This document shows positions 17,124 to 24,410 of a stretch of 34,264 nt of DNA, piece after piece. Below the pieces are notes generated by a model. It made no database searches. It worked only from the letters and a program-made list of their open reading frames with translations, and was not told the DNA's origin. Source of the DNA: Spirochaetota bacterium (GTDB lineage: Bacteria; Spirochaetota; Spirochaetia; Treponematales; Breznakiellaceae); assembly GCA_023406985.1 (NCBI GenBank), contig JAEXTK010000081.1, positions 1-34,264 of the forward strand, given 5' to 3'. The stretch's first letter is position 1, and each line of letters opens with the position of its first letter. The translations under genes and the position numbers were made by a program.

Positions 17124-19210
17124 GAGTTGACCTCCTTGCGGAATCGGAACGGCGAGAATTCCACGCCGGTCTCGGTAAAGAACTTGCTGAAGAACTCGTA
17201 GTATTGCAGCCGGACCACCTGGATCGCCACGATCATGCCCTCAAGGAGTATGATCACGCTGTTGCCGAATACCATGACGAAAAATGCGAACACCGCTCCG
17301 CCGGGCGCCTGGGAAGCGACCATGTCGGAGAGGGTGAAGACGATGAACGAAAGTACGGCGTGGGAAAGGGCGAAGGCTCCGACGCGGAGGAAGCTCACCG
17401 TGTTGGAGATGTAGGAAGAGGTCGACTCGAGGAGCTCCACGAAGCCTTCCATGACGAACACGAGCGCGCCGTGCTCGAGCACCGGCCTCCGCCCCGTGAC
17501 GATGCGCCAGATCGCCGGTCCGAAGAAGATGCCGGCGGCCGGCAGCGCGAGTCCGACGGCGTCGAACCAGGCGAAGCTGCCGCCCAGGATCATGCGGGTT
17601 CCCAGGAACAGGGCATACCAAAAGAGGAGGGCCCCCGAGAGACCGGTCTTGGCGAAGAGCGCCTTGTCCCACTTCTTCATGGCCGCCTGGTTCAGGATAT
17701 TGATGAGCAAGCCGACCGAATTGATCACCGCGCCGACTCCGACCGTGAAGGCGAAGAAGAGGAAGAGCTTGTCCATGCTGCCCTTGGACGGCATGAGGTG
17801 CAACACCCGGTCCACGGGACGACCGGTCAGGAATTCGGTGATCGCCCGCGTCGGCCTGATGAGCAGGTCCTCGTTCGCGAACACCTCGCCGTCCAGGAGC
17901 CCGACGACCATGGAGGCGATGCCCACGGACACGAGGGGCGCGGAGAACCGGGAGAATCGCGCCAGGATCTTGACCCGGTTCCGCGCCGTGAGCAGACCGA
18001 GGAGGAACAGCACGAAGCCTTGTCCGACGTCGCCGAACATGAGCCCGAAGAGTATCGTGAACGAGAGAGCGACGAACGGCGTCGGATCGATGGTCCCGTA
18101 CAGCGGGGCGCCGTAGGAGAAGACGACCCGCTCGAATCCGGCGACGAAGGCGCCGTGGTCCAGGGAGACCGGGACCTTCTCGCGTCCCTCGCGGACCTTC
18201 GCGACCTCCTCCGGCTCGTACGTGCGCACCGCCACCCGGCCGTCCGCGAGCCGTTCCAGTTCCTCCACGAGGGTCCGCACGTTGTCCGCCGCCACCCATC
18301 CGGTCAGGCGGTAAGCGCTCCGCGTCGCCTTGAGGCCGGCCTTGAGCGCCTCTATCGTGGACGCCATGAGGTACGACTCGGTCAGGCGCTGGAGCGTCGG
18401 CGCGAGCTCTTCCGCGAGGCGCGCCCTGTCCTGGGCCGACTCGGCGAGGCTCGCGTCCGCGCTCGAGAGGCGCGCCTCCAGCCCGGCGAGGAGTTCGGCG
18501 GGGATGCCCTTGAAATCCTCGGGTATCTGGAGCGGCACGAAACCCGCTTTCTTGAGCTCCGAGTCCAAGGCGAAGCGGCCCTTGCGCGAGGCCGCGGCCA
18601 ACACGCGGTCCCCTTCCCCGAGCGGCACCACGACGGCCCGGTCGGAGAGGGACTCGGCGAGTTCCCCGCGCGCGCGCGAATCGAGGCGGCCGACGCGCAG
18701 GGTGAGATAGGAAAGCTGCTCCAGCTCGGCGAACGGCGCCTTGAGGTTCGCGAAGGCCTTGGCCTCCGCGAGCGCGTCCGCCACTTTCTTGCGTTCCTCG
18801 ACGAGCGACGCTTCCTTCGCCGCCAAGAGGTCGACGCGGGCGCTGATCCCCCGTTCCAGGGCATCTTCCTCCGCCGTGGGCAGCCTTCCCGCGTCGCGCG
18901 GTTCCGGCGGCAAGGAGACCCGGAGGAACGCGGCCGCGGTGCGGAGGCGATCCAACGCGGCATCGGCGTTCCGCGGCGCGTTGCCGGCGGGCGCGGCTCT
19001 CCCGGCCGGACCGCGGCCCGGGGCCGGTACGGCGCGCGGCGCGGGAGCCTCCGCGCCGTTTTCCGCGCCTTCCTCGTCTTCCGCCTTCGGTTCCTCTTCG
19101 GGAGGCGAGAGGTGGATCACGCGGCGTTTGCCCAAATGCGCGATCACGCCGTCCACGTCCCGTTCCAGCACCGTGAGCTCGACGCGCTTCATCTTCCTCG
19201 GACGGATCAT
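17120..19210 (-). CDS. atpI: V/A-type ATPase subunit I (membrane stator, a-subunit homologue)
   Basis: The 696-residue protein has a cytoplasmic N-terminal half and seven or eight membrane helices from about residue 370 on. The essential half-channel Arg is R609 in NTVSFLRVGAFALSHA, and the late RLQYYEFFSKFF segment is also conserved. Residues ~36-82 form a low-complexity Glu/Ala/Pro/Gly insertion in the first cytoplasmic domain. Together with the K ring it forms the ion path. The ATG at 19208-19210 overlaps the atpC stop as ATGA, and its own TGA overlaps the atpK start. Confidence 0.96.
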   Translation of the reverse strand: MIRPRKMKRVELTVLERDVDGVIAHLGKRRVIHLSPPEEEPKAEDEEGAENGAEAPAPRAVPAPGRGPAGRAAPAGNAPRNADAALDRLRTAAAFLRVSLPPEPRDAGRLPTAEEDALERGISARVDLLAAKEASLVEERKKVADALAEAKAFANLKAPFAELEQLSYLTLRVGRLDSRARGELAESLSDRAVVVPLGEGDRVLAAASRKGRFALDSELKKAGFVPLQIPEDFKGIPAELLAGLEARLSSADASLAESAQDRARLAEELAPTLQRLTESYLMASTIEALKAGLKATRSAYRLTGWVAADNVRTLVEELERLADGRVAVRTYEPEEVAKVREGREKVPVSLDHGAFVAGFERVVFSYGAPLYGTIDPTPFVALSFTILFGLMFGDVGQGFVLFLLGLLTARNRVKILARFSRFSAPLVSVGIASMVVGLLDGEVFANEDLLIRPTRAITEFLTGRPVDRVLHLMPSKGSMDKLFLFFAFTVGVGAVINSVGLLINILNQAAMKKWDKALFAKTGLSGALLFWYALFLGTRMILGGSFAWFDAVGLALPAAGIFFGPAIWRIVTGRRPVLEHGALVFVMEGFVELLESTSSYISNTVSFLRVGAFALSHAVLSFIVFTLSDMVASQAPGGAVFAFFVMVFGNSVIILLEGMIVAIQVVRLQYYEFFSKFFTETGVEFSPFRFRKEVNS

Positions 19211-20211
19211 GCGTTCACCTCCAGCAGCGCGAGCGTTTCCTTAGCGCCGAGGCCGAGGGTAAGGCCCTCGGCGACGCTCGTCAGGAGGTCCTCCTCGTAT
19301 TGCATCAGCTTGATGAAACAGGCTATGGAGTCGGACGCGAAGGGGCGCCGGTGGAACAGCAAACGGGAGCGCCGCGATAGGTTCCGCGCCGCGGCGTTCT
19401 GGACGTAGCGGGGGTCGAGCTTCCAGAACTCGCCGGGGGACTCGGGGTTGAGGAGGGCTTCGAACTTCCACCCGCGCCAGTCCTCCCTTCGGTCCGCGGC
19501 GAACGTGAGCGCCCGCCGCGCCTCGGCGGCGAGCGATCGGCCCCGCCGCGCGATATCCGCGAGCTTGGGTTCGATCTCCTCTCCCGACTGTCCGTAGTAG
19601 GAGCGCAGGCGGAGCGCCCACACGACGTTCTTGAGCTCTATCTCCTCGGCGACCAGTTCTTCAAAGCCGCGACGGTCGCCCTTCGGCAATTCCAGGATCT
19701 CCCGCCAAAGCGAACGGTAAAAGTGCAGGTCCAGCGAAGTCTGCGCGTCCATCACCGTGGCCTCGGTGGGCGTCTCGCGCAGCCAATCGAACTCGGTGGA
19801 AGCCAGCATCGCCTTCAGATTCGGATAGGCGTCCCAGGCCACGGTCCCGAAGGGTCCCAGATCGACGTGGAGGGGAGGCTTGCGCTCCCCCGCGGCCAGG
19901 GAAGCGAGGGCGGCCTTGAGGTCGGCGTATTCGTAACTGCGGACGAGCCGCACGAGGGCCGCCGCGGGATGCGAGAAGGAGGAAACGATGCCGACGATGC
20001 GCGAAGCCGCGCGGTCGGCGATGCGGCGTTCCAACCGCGCCGAAAGTTGCTGTTCGGGAAGGTCGAGCGGCGCGTCGGGGAAGATGAGGCGGTCGAGTTC
20101 CGCGGGGCGGTTGACGGAGGCGAGGCGCCCGCGGGCCGCGCCGAGAAACGATTTCCCGACGACGCCGCACGCCTTGGCGTACGCGTATGCCCGCTCCCCC
20201 GCTCCGGTCAC
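19207..20211 (-). CDS. atpC: V/A-type ATPase subunit C (AC39/d family)
   Basis: The 334-residue, mostly helical protein fits the funnel-shaped subunit that seats the central shaft on the K ring. Supporting features are YAYAKACGVVGKSFLG at the N-terminus, VRSYEYADLKAALASLA, EIELKNVVWALRLRSYYG and a terminal MQYEEDLLTSVAEGLTLG. Conservation is modest but the position between the stalk subunit and atpI supports the call. Translation begins at a GTG (20209-20211) right after the upstream TAA. Confidence 0.88.
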   Translation of the reverse strand: MTGAGERAYAYAKACGVVGKSFLGAARGRLASVNRPAELDRLIFPDAPLDLPEQQLSARLERRIADRAASRIVGIVSSFSHPAAALVRLVRSYEYADLKAALASLAAGERKPPLHVDLGPFGTVAWDAYPNLKAMLASTEFDWLRETPTEATVMDAQTSLDLHFYRSLWREILELPKGDRRGFEELVAEEIELKNVVWALRLRSYYGQSGEEIEPKLADIARRGRSLAAEARRALTFAADRREDWRGWKFEALLNPESPGEFWKLDPRYVQNAAARNLSRRSRLLFHRRPFASDSIACFIKLMQYEEDLLTSVAEGLTLGLGAKETLALLEVNA

Positions 20212-20212
20212 C

Positions 20213-20521
20213 TTAACGCTCCCCGAAAAACAGGTTTTCCGCGAGCCGGGTGAAGGCTCCGCCGTCGGTCGGGGCTTTTTCCAGGGAGGCGCGGTACGCT
20301 TCCAGATCCTGCCGATATTCGTTCAGGACGGCCTCGGCTTCGCGGCGGGCTTCTTCTTCCAGCTCGGCGGCGCGCGCGGAATACGTGGCGTCGTAGACGC
20401 TCCGCGCGGCGCGCTCGCGTTCGGCGACGCGACGATCCGCCTCGGCCTCGGCGTCCGACGCGAGCGATGCCGCTTCGGACTCCACAGCCAGCAGATGATG
20501 AATAATGTCGCGGTCGTCCAT
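20213..20521 (-). CDS. Probable V/A-type ATPase peripheral-stalk subunit (G/H-like)
   Basis: The 102-residue protein is almost entirely one charged helix rich in Ala, Glu and Arg, with heptad-like spacing from about 15 to 85 (AEAEADRRVAERERAARS, then EEEARREAEAVLNEYRQDLE). This is what the partner of subunit E looks like in bacterial V-ATPases, where the gene is usually first in the operon, as here. Low sequence complexity means identity rests on size, helix pattern and position. The ATG is at 20519-20521 with AGGA upstream. It follows the EIIA gene by 16 bp. Confidence 0.8.
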   Translation of the reverse strand: MDDRDIIHHLLAVESEAASLASDAEAEADRRVAERERAARSVYDATYSARAAELEEEARREAEAVLNEYRQDLEAYRASLEKAPTDGGAFTRLAENLFFGER

Positions 20522-20537
20522 CGGATAGTCCTGTTAG

Positions 20538-21011
20538 TCAGTCGAGGGCGATCAGTACGTCCTCGTATTTACGGATGGTCGCATGCGCCGACAGCGCGTC
20601 GTTCTGGTTGACGAGGTCGGTATAGAACTGCGGGTTATCCAAAAGTTCGGCCAGCCGCTTGAGCAGCCGAAGATGCTTCTCCGAATCCCTCTGAGGCGCG
20701 AGCATGAGGAAGAGCAGGTAGACGGGCTCTCCGTCCAGGGCATCGTAATCGATACCCCGCTTGGAGACTCCCAGAACGCCGTAAACCTTGTCCACGGCGT
20801 TCGTCTTACCGTGCGGGATCGCGATGCCTTTCTTGATGCCGGTCGACATCTTGGCTTCGCGGCTCCGCACTGATTCCAGTATCTCGTCGCGCGCTCCGTT
20901 GCCGGTAGCCTGGCAGAAGAGATCCACGAGCTCTTCGAAGGCCTCGTCTTTATCTTCGGCCTCAAGCCCGACCTTGATCAGGTCGGGCGGGAAGGTCTCG
21001 TGCAGCAACAT
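20538..21011 (-). CDS. PTS EIIA-type (fructose/PtsN-like) protein
   Basis: The 157-residue protein is a single PTS EIIA type-2 domain. The phosphorylatable His is H67 in GIAIPHGK, and VYLLFLMLAPQRDSEKHLRLLKRLAELL is the usual second half. No EIIB, EIIC, HPr or enzyme I gene is nearby, so it is probably regulatory, like PtsN, rather than part of a sugar transporter. It sits between secG (20 bp) and the first ATPase stalk gene (16 bp), so the same mRNA should carry it. Control of ATPase or secretion by PTS phosphorylation is an inference. Confidence 0.92.
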   Translation of the reverse strand: MLLHETFPPDLIKVGLEAEDKDEAFEELVDLFCQATGNGARDEILESVRSREAKMSTGIKKGIAIPHGKTNAVDKVYGVLGVSKRGIDYDALDGEPVYLLFLMLAPQRDSEKHLRLLKRLAELLDNPQFYTDLVNQNDALSAHATIRKYEDVLIALD

Positions 21012-21031
21012 TGCCGCGTGCCCTTCGCCCT

Positions 21032-21382
21032 TTATTCGGCCGGCTGCGCCGGGGTTTCGACCGCGGGGGCGGCCGGTTGATCAGCCCACCACTCGCTCTG
21101 CGCGCCCGTCGCGGCCTGCTTCGCGGCGGATTCGACGCCGGTATCGCCCGGAGTCCGGTTGACCAACGCCAGCCCGAAGCTGGTGAGCAGGAACAGCGTC
21201 CCCAGGATATAGGTCGTCCTGGTGAGCACGTTTCCCGAACGCGAGCCGAACGCGGAATCGCTTCCGCCGGCGAAGATGCCGCCGAGGCTGTTCCCATCCT
21301 CGTTCTGGATCAGGACCATGAGGATGAGGAGAATGGAGACGATGACGAAAAGTACCAGGAGCAGTATGCCGATCAGACCCAT
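21032..21382 (-). CDS. secG: Protein translocase subunit SecG
   Basis: The 116-residue protein has two membrane helices (about 5-25 and 55-75) flanking the conserved MVLIQNEDGNSLGGIFAGG loop, followed by an Ala/Glu/Pro-rich tail. It assists SecYE. The frame is open further upstream, but the ATG at 21380-21382 has GGAG eight bases ahead and gives the family N-terminus. It is the first gene of the long EIIA/ATPase unit, downstream of tpiA and with its own promoter. Confidence 0.93.
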   Translation of the reverse strand: MGLIGILLLVLFVIVSILLILMVLIQNEDGNSLGGIFAGGSDSAFGSRSGNVLTRTTYILGTLFLLTSFGLALVNRTPGDTGVESAAKQAATGAQSEWWADQPAAPAVETPAQPAE

Positions 21383-21449
21383 TTGAGCGACTCCGTTCGA
21401 AAATCGTTGGCCCGCGAATCTCTTGAGACAGCCGCGAACGCTATCGGCC

Positions 21450-21478
21450 ATGATACCGAAGCGTCCGCGATTATTCAA
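21450..21478 (-). promoter_or_regulatory. Predicted promoter of secG and the ATPase operon
   Basis: TTGAAT (minus strand, bases 21473-21478), an exact 17-bp spacer and TATCAT (21450-21455, 5/6 to consensus). It lies between tpiA and secG, about 67 bases before the secG start codon, and no other good promoter is seen before the ATPase genes. Confidence 0.65.
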
Positions 21479-21482
21479 TAGC

Positions 21483-22232
21483 TCAGGAGAACTTGGCGAT
21501 CGGAACGAAGGTTTCGGCCTTGAGGGCCGCTCCGCCGACGAGGGCGCCGTCGATATTCGGCTTCGCCATGAGCTGGGCGGCGTTGTCGGCCTTCACCGAT
21601 CCGCCGTACTGGATGCAGACGGCCTTGGCCGCGGCTTCCCCGTAGAGCTTCGCGACGACCTTGCGCACGTAGGCGTGGATCGCGTCGGCGTCCTCGGGCG
21701 TGGCGGTCTTGCCGGTGCCGATGGCCCAGACGGGCTCGTAAGCGATGGTCACCCGCTTGAACTCGTCCGCCGTGACGCCTTCCAGTCCCTTCACGGTCTG
21801 CCGCTCGCAGACGGCCTCGGCCTTCCCCGCCTCGCGCTCCTCGAGGAGCTCGCCGACGCAGAGGATGACTTCCAGGCCGTGCTTCAGCGCGAGCCGGACC
21901 TTCTTGTTGATGAGCGCGTCGTCTTCCTTGTAGACGTGGCGGCGCTCGCTGTGGCCGAGGATGACGACCTTGACCCCGAGGTCGACGAGCTGCAGAACGG
22001 AGACCTCGCCGGTGTGGGCGCCCTGTTCCTCGGCTGCCATATCCTGGGCCCCGAGCGCGATGTTGGTGCCGGCGACGATGGCGCCGACCGTCTCGAGGGA
22101 GGTGAACGACGGGGCGACCAGGTACTTGTGCTTGCCGTCCTTGAGCTGGGCGACCAGGGCCTTGGCGAGTTCGGCGGACTCGGCCCTCGTCTTGTGCATC
22201 TTCCAGTTGCCGGCGATGAAATACGTGCGCAT
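21483..22232 (-). CDS. tpiA: Triosephosphate isomerase
   Basis: The 249-residue enzyme interconverts dihydroxyacetone phosphate and glyceraldehyde 3-phosphate. Active-site residues are all present: N9 and K11 in AGNWKM, H94 in ILGHSERR and E166 in AYEPVWAIGTGK. The phosphate-binding QYGGSVKADNA segment follows. The ATG at 22230-22232 has GGGAGG seven bases upstream; earlier in-frame starts were rejected. It is separated from secG by 97 bp containing a promoter and sits downstream of a sensor kinase gene. Confidence 0.98.
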   Translation of the reverse strand: MRTYFIAGNWKMHKTRAESAELAKALVAQLKDGKHKYLVAPSFTSLETVGAIVAGTNIALGAQDMAAEEQGAHTGEVSVLQLVDLGVKVVILGHSERRHVYKEDDALINKKVRLALKHGLEVILCVGELLEEREAGKAEAVCERQTVKGLEGVTADEFKRVTIAYEPVWAIGTGKTATPEDADAIHAYVRKVVAKLYGEAAAKAVCIQYGGSVKADNAAQLMAKPNIDGALVGGAALKAETFVPIAKFS

Positions 22233-22272
22233 ATGAGATCCTCCCGCGCTTCGATATGGATTTATCGGCATC

Positions 22273-22301
22273 ATAGTACCGGTACGGGGAGGCGGTGTAA
22301 A
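22273..22301 (-). promoter_or_regulatory. Predicted tpiA promoter
   Basis: TTTACA (22296-22301, 5/6), an exact 17-bp spacer and TACTAT (22273-22278, 4/6) on the minus strand, 40 bases before the tpiA start codon. Confidence 0.7.
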
Positions 22302-22322
22302 GGAGCCGCCCCGAGAACGCGC

Positions 22323-24116
22323 TCAGGCGGCCGGAGCCGCCGGGAGGTAGAGGGAGAAGGTAGATCCGCGCCCCGGTTCGCTGTCCACGTCGATGGCGCC
22401 GCCGAACGACCGCATCGTCGCGTATGCCGTCGCGAGCCCCAGGCCGGAACCCACGCCGCGCTTTTTCGTCGTGAAGAGGGGTTCGAAAAGGTGGCCTTTG
22501 ACCTCGTCCGTCATCCCGCAGCCCGAGTCGGAAACCCGCAGCACGACGTACGGGCCTTCCGGAACGGCCAGCGCTGCGGCGGCCGCGGCATCCAGGCTCA
22601 GGCGGCCCGCCGAGACGCAGAGGCTTCCCGCGCCCCCCATGGCGTGGTCGGCGTTGACGAGCAGATTCACGAGCACGCGTTCGAGGCGTTCCGCCTTCGC
22701 GAGCGCCACGAGGGGCCCCTCGCCGAGCTCCGTCTCGGCCCGCAACGCGGACCGCGGGCCGCAGTAGGCCTTGACCGACCGGATCGCCACCGCGCCGACG
22801 TCCGTCGGCTCCAGATCGAAGTCGCCCGGATGGGCGATATCGAGGAGTTCGCGCGTGAGCCCCGCCGCCGAACGCAACGCCGCCTCGATGTTCGCCGCTA
22901 TCTCCCTTCCCCGCGGGCAGAGGTCGCATTCCAACGTCAGGAGCGAGACGTTCCCCTGGATGAGCATGAGCGCGTTGTTGAAATCGTGGGCGGCGCCGGC
23001 GGCCAGGGCGGAAACGGCCTTGAGCCGCTCGGCCTGGGCGACCCTCGCCTCCAAGCGGCGTCGTTGCGTGCGGTCCCGTATGAGGAGGAGCGACCCGGCG
23101 AAGCCGCCCCTACCGTCGGCCAAGGGCGCGCCGGAGATGAGGACGTCCAGCGAGGTCCCGTCGCGCGCGATCCTCCGGGTTTCCAGATCGCGGTACGCCT
23201 CGGCCCGGTCCCGGAGCCCTTCCACGAGGGCGGCCGCCTCCTCCCGCCGGTCCGCGCTCACGATGGGCAGCGAGCGGCCGACCAGCTCCTCGCGCGGCCA
23301 GCCGAAGAGGGCGCAAAACGCAGGATTGACGTACTCGACGAGCTCCCACGCGTTGAGGACCGCGACCGCGTCCGCCGAATGCTCGAAGAGCCTGCGGAAC
23401 CGCTCCTCCGAGGCTTGGGCGGCCTCCTTGAGGCGTTCGTTCATGAAGGCGAGCGACCGGTTATGCGCGGAAATCTCCCACCGGTAGAGCGCCAGGATGG
23501 GCATGAGCGCGATGAGCAGGGCGAAGGAGGCGACTAGCGACCGGACGAGTTGGACGACCTCCACGCGGCGCATGTCGCTCACCGGCAGGTCCGCGCAGGC
23601 GAGATACGCCCGGCCGCCCGGCGAACGCCGGGGTATGGCGACCGATCGGAACGCCCCCCACCGGTCCGCGTAATCCGCGTACACCGCCTCGCCTGAGGCC
23701 AAGGCGGTGTGGAACGCGGCAGGGGCGTCCGGGTACGGATAGAAATAGGAGCGGCCGTGCCGATCGATGAGTCCGTCGGTGGCCGAGACCGAGGTGAAGT
23801 AAAGGACGCCGTCGCGGTTCACGAGCGTGTACACCCACGCGACGCCGGTCTCCTTGGCGAAGGATCGGAGCCGCGCGCGATTGCGCTCCTCCTCCGCCGC
23901 ATCGATGGATTCGGCGTCCAAAACGCGATCATGGTAGCCGTTCGGGAGCACGAACTCCAAGGACGCGGCGACGGCTTTGAGGCGCGCGTCCAGCTCGCGC
24001 ATGACGAGCTGCTTCCCCCGCGACATCGAAAGGAAGGCGACGGTGACCACGACCGCGATATAGAAGAGAGCGACGAGGACGAAAGCCCCCCGCGTGCGGA
24101 GCGCGCTTTTTCTCAT
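22323..24116 (-). CDS. Membrane sensor histidine kinase with PAS domain (orphan)
   Basis: The 597-residue protein has a first membrane helix near residues 9-30, an extracytoplasmic sensor region of about 160 residues containing a Cache-like ETGVAWVYTLVNRDGVLYFT stretch, and a second helix near 191-212. A PAS domain follows (about 240-350, RLFEHSADAVAVLNAWELVE). The phospho-accepting H377 is in AAHDFNNALMLIQG. The ATPase domain has N-box VNLLVNADHAM, DSGCGM and GSGLGLATAY. No response regulator gene is adjacent, so its partner is unknown. I chose the ATG at 24114-24116; a GTG two codons earlier would lie upstream of the predicted transcription start. Confidence 0.93.
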   Translation of the reverse strand: MRKSALRTRGAFVLVALFYIAVVVTVAFLSMSRGKQLVMRELDARLKAVAASLEFVLPNGYHDRVLDAESIDAAEEERNRARLRSFAKETGVAWVYTLVNRDGVLYFTSVSATDGLIDRHGRSYFYPYPDAPAAFHTALASGEAVYADYADRWGAFRSVAIPRRSPGGRAYLACADLPVSDMRRVEVVQLVRSLVASFALLIALMPILALYRWEISAHNRSLAFMNERLKEAAQASEERFRRLFEHSADAVAVLNAWELVEYVNPAFCALFGWPREELVGRSLPIVSADRREEAAALVEGLRDRAEAYRDLETRRIARDGTSLDVLISGAPLADGRGGFAGSLLLIRDRTQRRRLEARVAQAERLKAVSALAAGAAHDFNNALMLIQGNVSLLTLECDLCPRGREIAANIEAALRSAAGLTRELLDIAHPGDFDLEPTDVGAVAIRSVKAYCGPRSALRAETELGEGPLVALAKAERLERVLVNLLVNADHAMGGAGSLCVSAGRLSLDAAAAAALAVPEGPYVVLRVSDSGCGMTDEVKGHLFEPLFTTKKRGVGSGLGLATAYATMRSFGGAIDVDSEPGRGSTFSLYLPAAPAA

Positions 24117-24124
24117 ATCCACCG

Positions 24125-24153
24125 AGCATAGGCCGGACCGTGCCGCCGGTCAA
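24125..24153 (-). promoter_or_regulatory. Predicted sensor-kinase promoter, close to the start codon
   Basis: TTGACC (24148-24153, 5/6), an exact 17-bp spacer and TATGCT (24125-24130, 4/6) on the minus strand. The -10 element ends only eight bases before the kinase ATG, so the mRNA would be leaderless or nearly so. Confidence 0.6.
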
Positions 24154-24289
24154 GCGGAGGCGCGCACGACGAGCCGTTCCGAACGGCGGCGCTCACGTTT
24201 GCGCGCGGTTGGGATTTTGAGGGCGGACCTTCGGCCGCGGTGCGGCATCCATGCGCGGGAAAAACGAACGCCGCGTTCCGAGCGGATAC

Positions 24290-24315
24290 AAAAGGGGCGC
24301 CCCCGCGGGCGCCCC
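24290..24315 (-). terminator. Rho-independent terminator after pgk
   Basis: A perfect 9-bp stem (GGGGCGCCC/GGGCGCCCC) with a 4-base loop, followed on the minus strand by four U residues. It lies about 78 bases past the pgk stop codon. Confidence 0.8.
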
Positions 24316-24340
24316 TGTAACGAAGCTTCGGTCGTGACGC

Positions 24341-24410
24341 TTACCTGCAGACCTCGATGCTGCGGAATCGCTTGGATCCGCAGACCGAAGGTTTACCGGC
24401 AGACTTCGAT
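24341..24410 (-). repeat. Degenerate copy of the pgk 3' end beside the real one
   Basis: Bases 24393-24410 (end of pgk) and 24341-24358 match at 16 of 18 positions. Read on the minus strand the second copy also spells I-E-V-C-R-stop, and both differences are synonymous (Glu and Arg codons). The two stops are 52 bases apart, so the copies are not in the same frame. A 7-bp inverted repeat (24360-24366 with 24377-24383) lies between them. Confidence 0.75.

Noticed and set aside
17204..19408. A 734-codon plus-strand open frame
   Set aside because: It is the shadow of atpI; the minus strand encodes conserved residues throughout.
21423..23537. A 704-codon plus-strand open frame
   Set aside because: It spans tpiA and the sensor kinase on the other strand and has no coherent domain.
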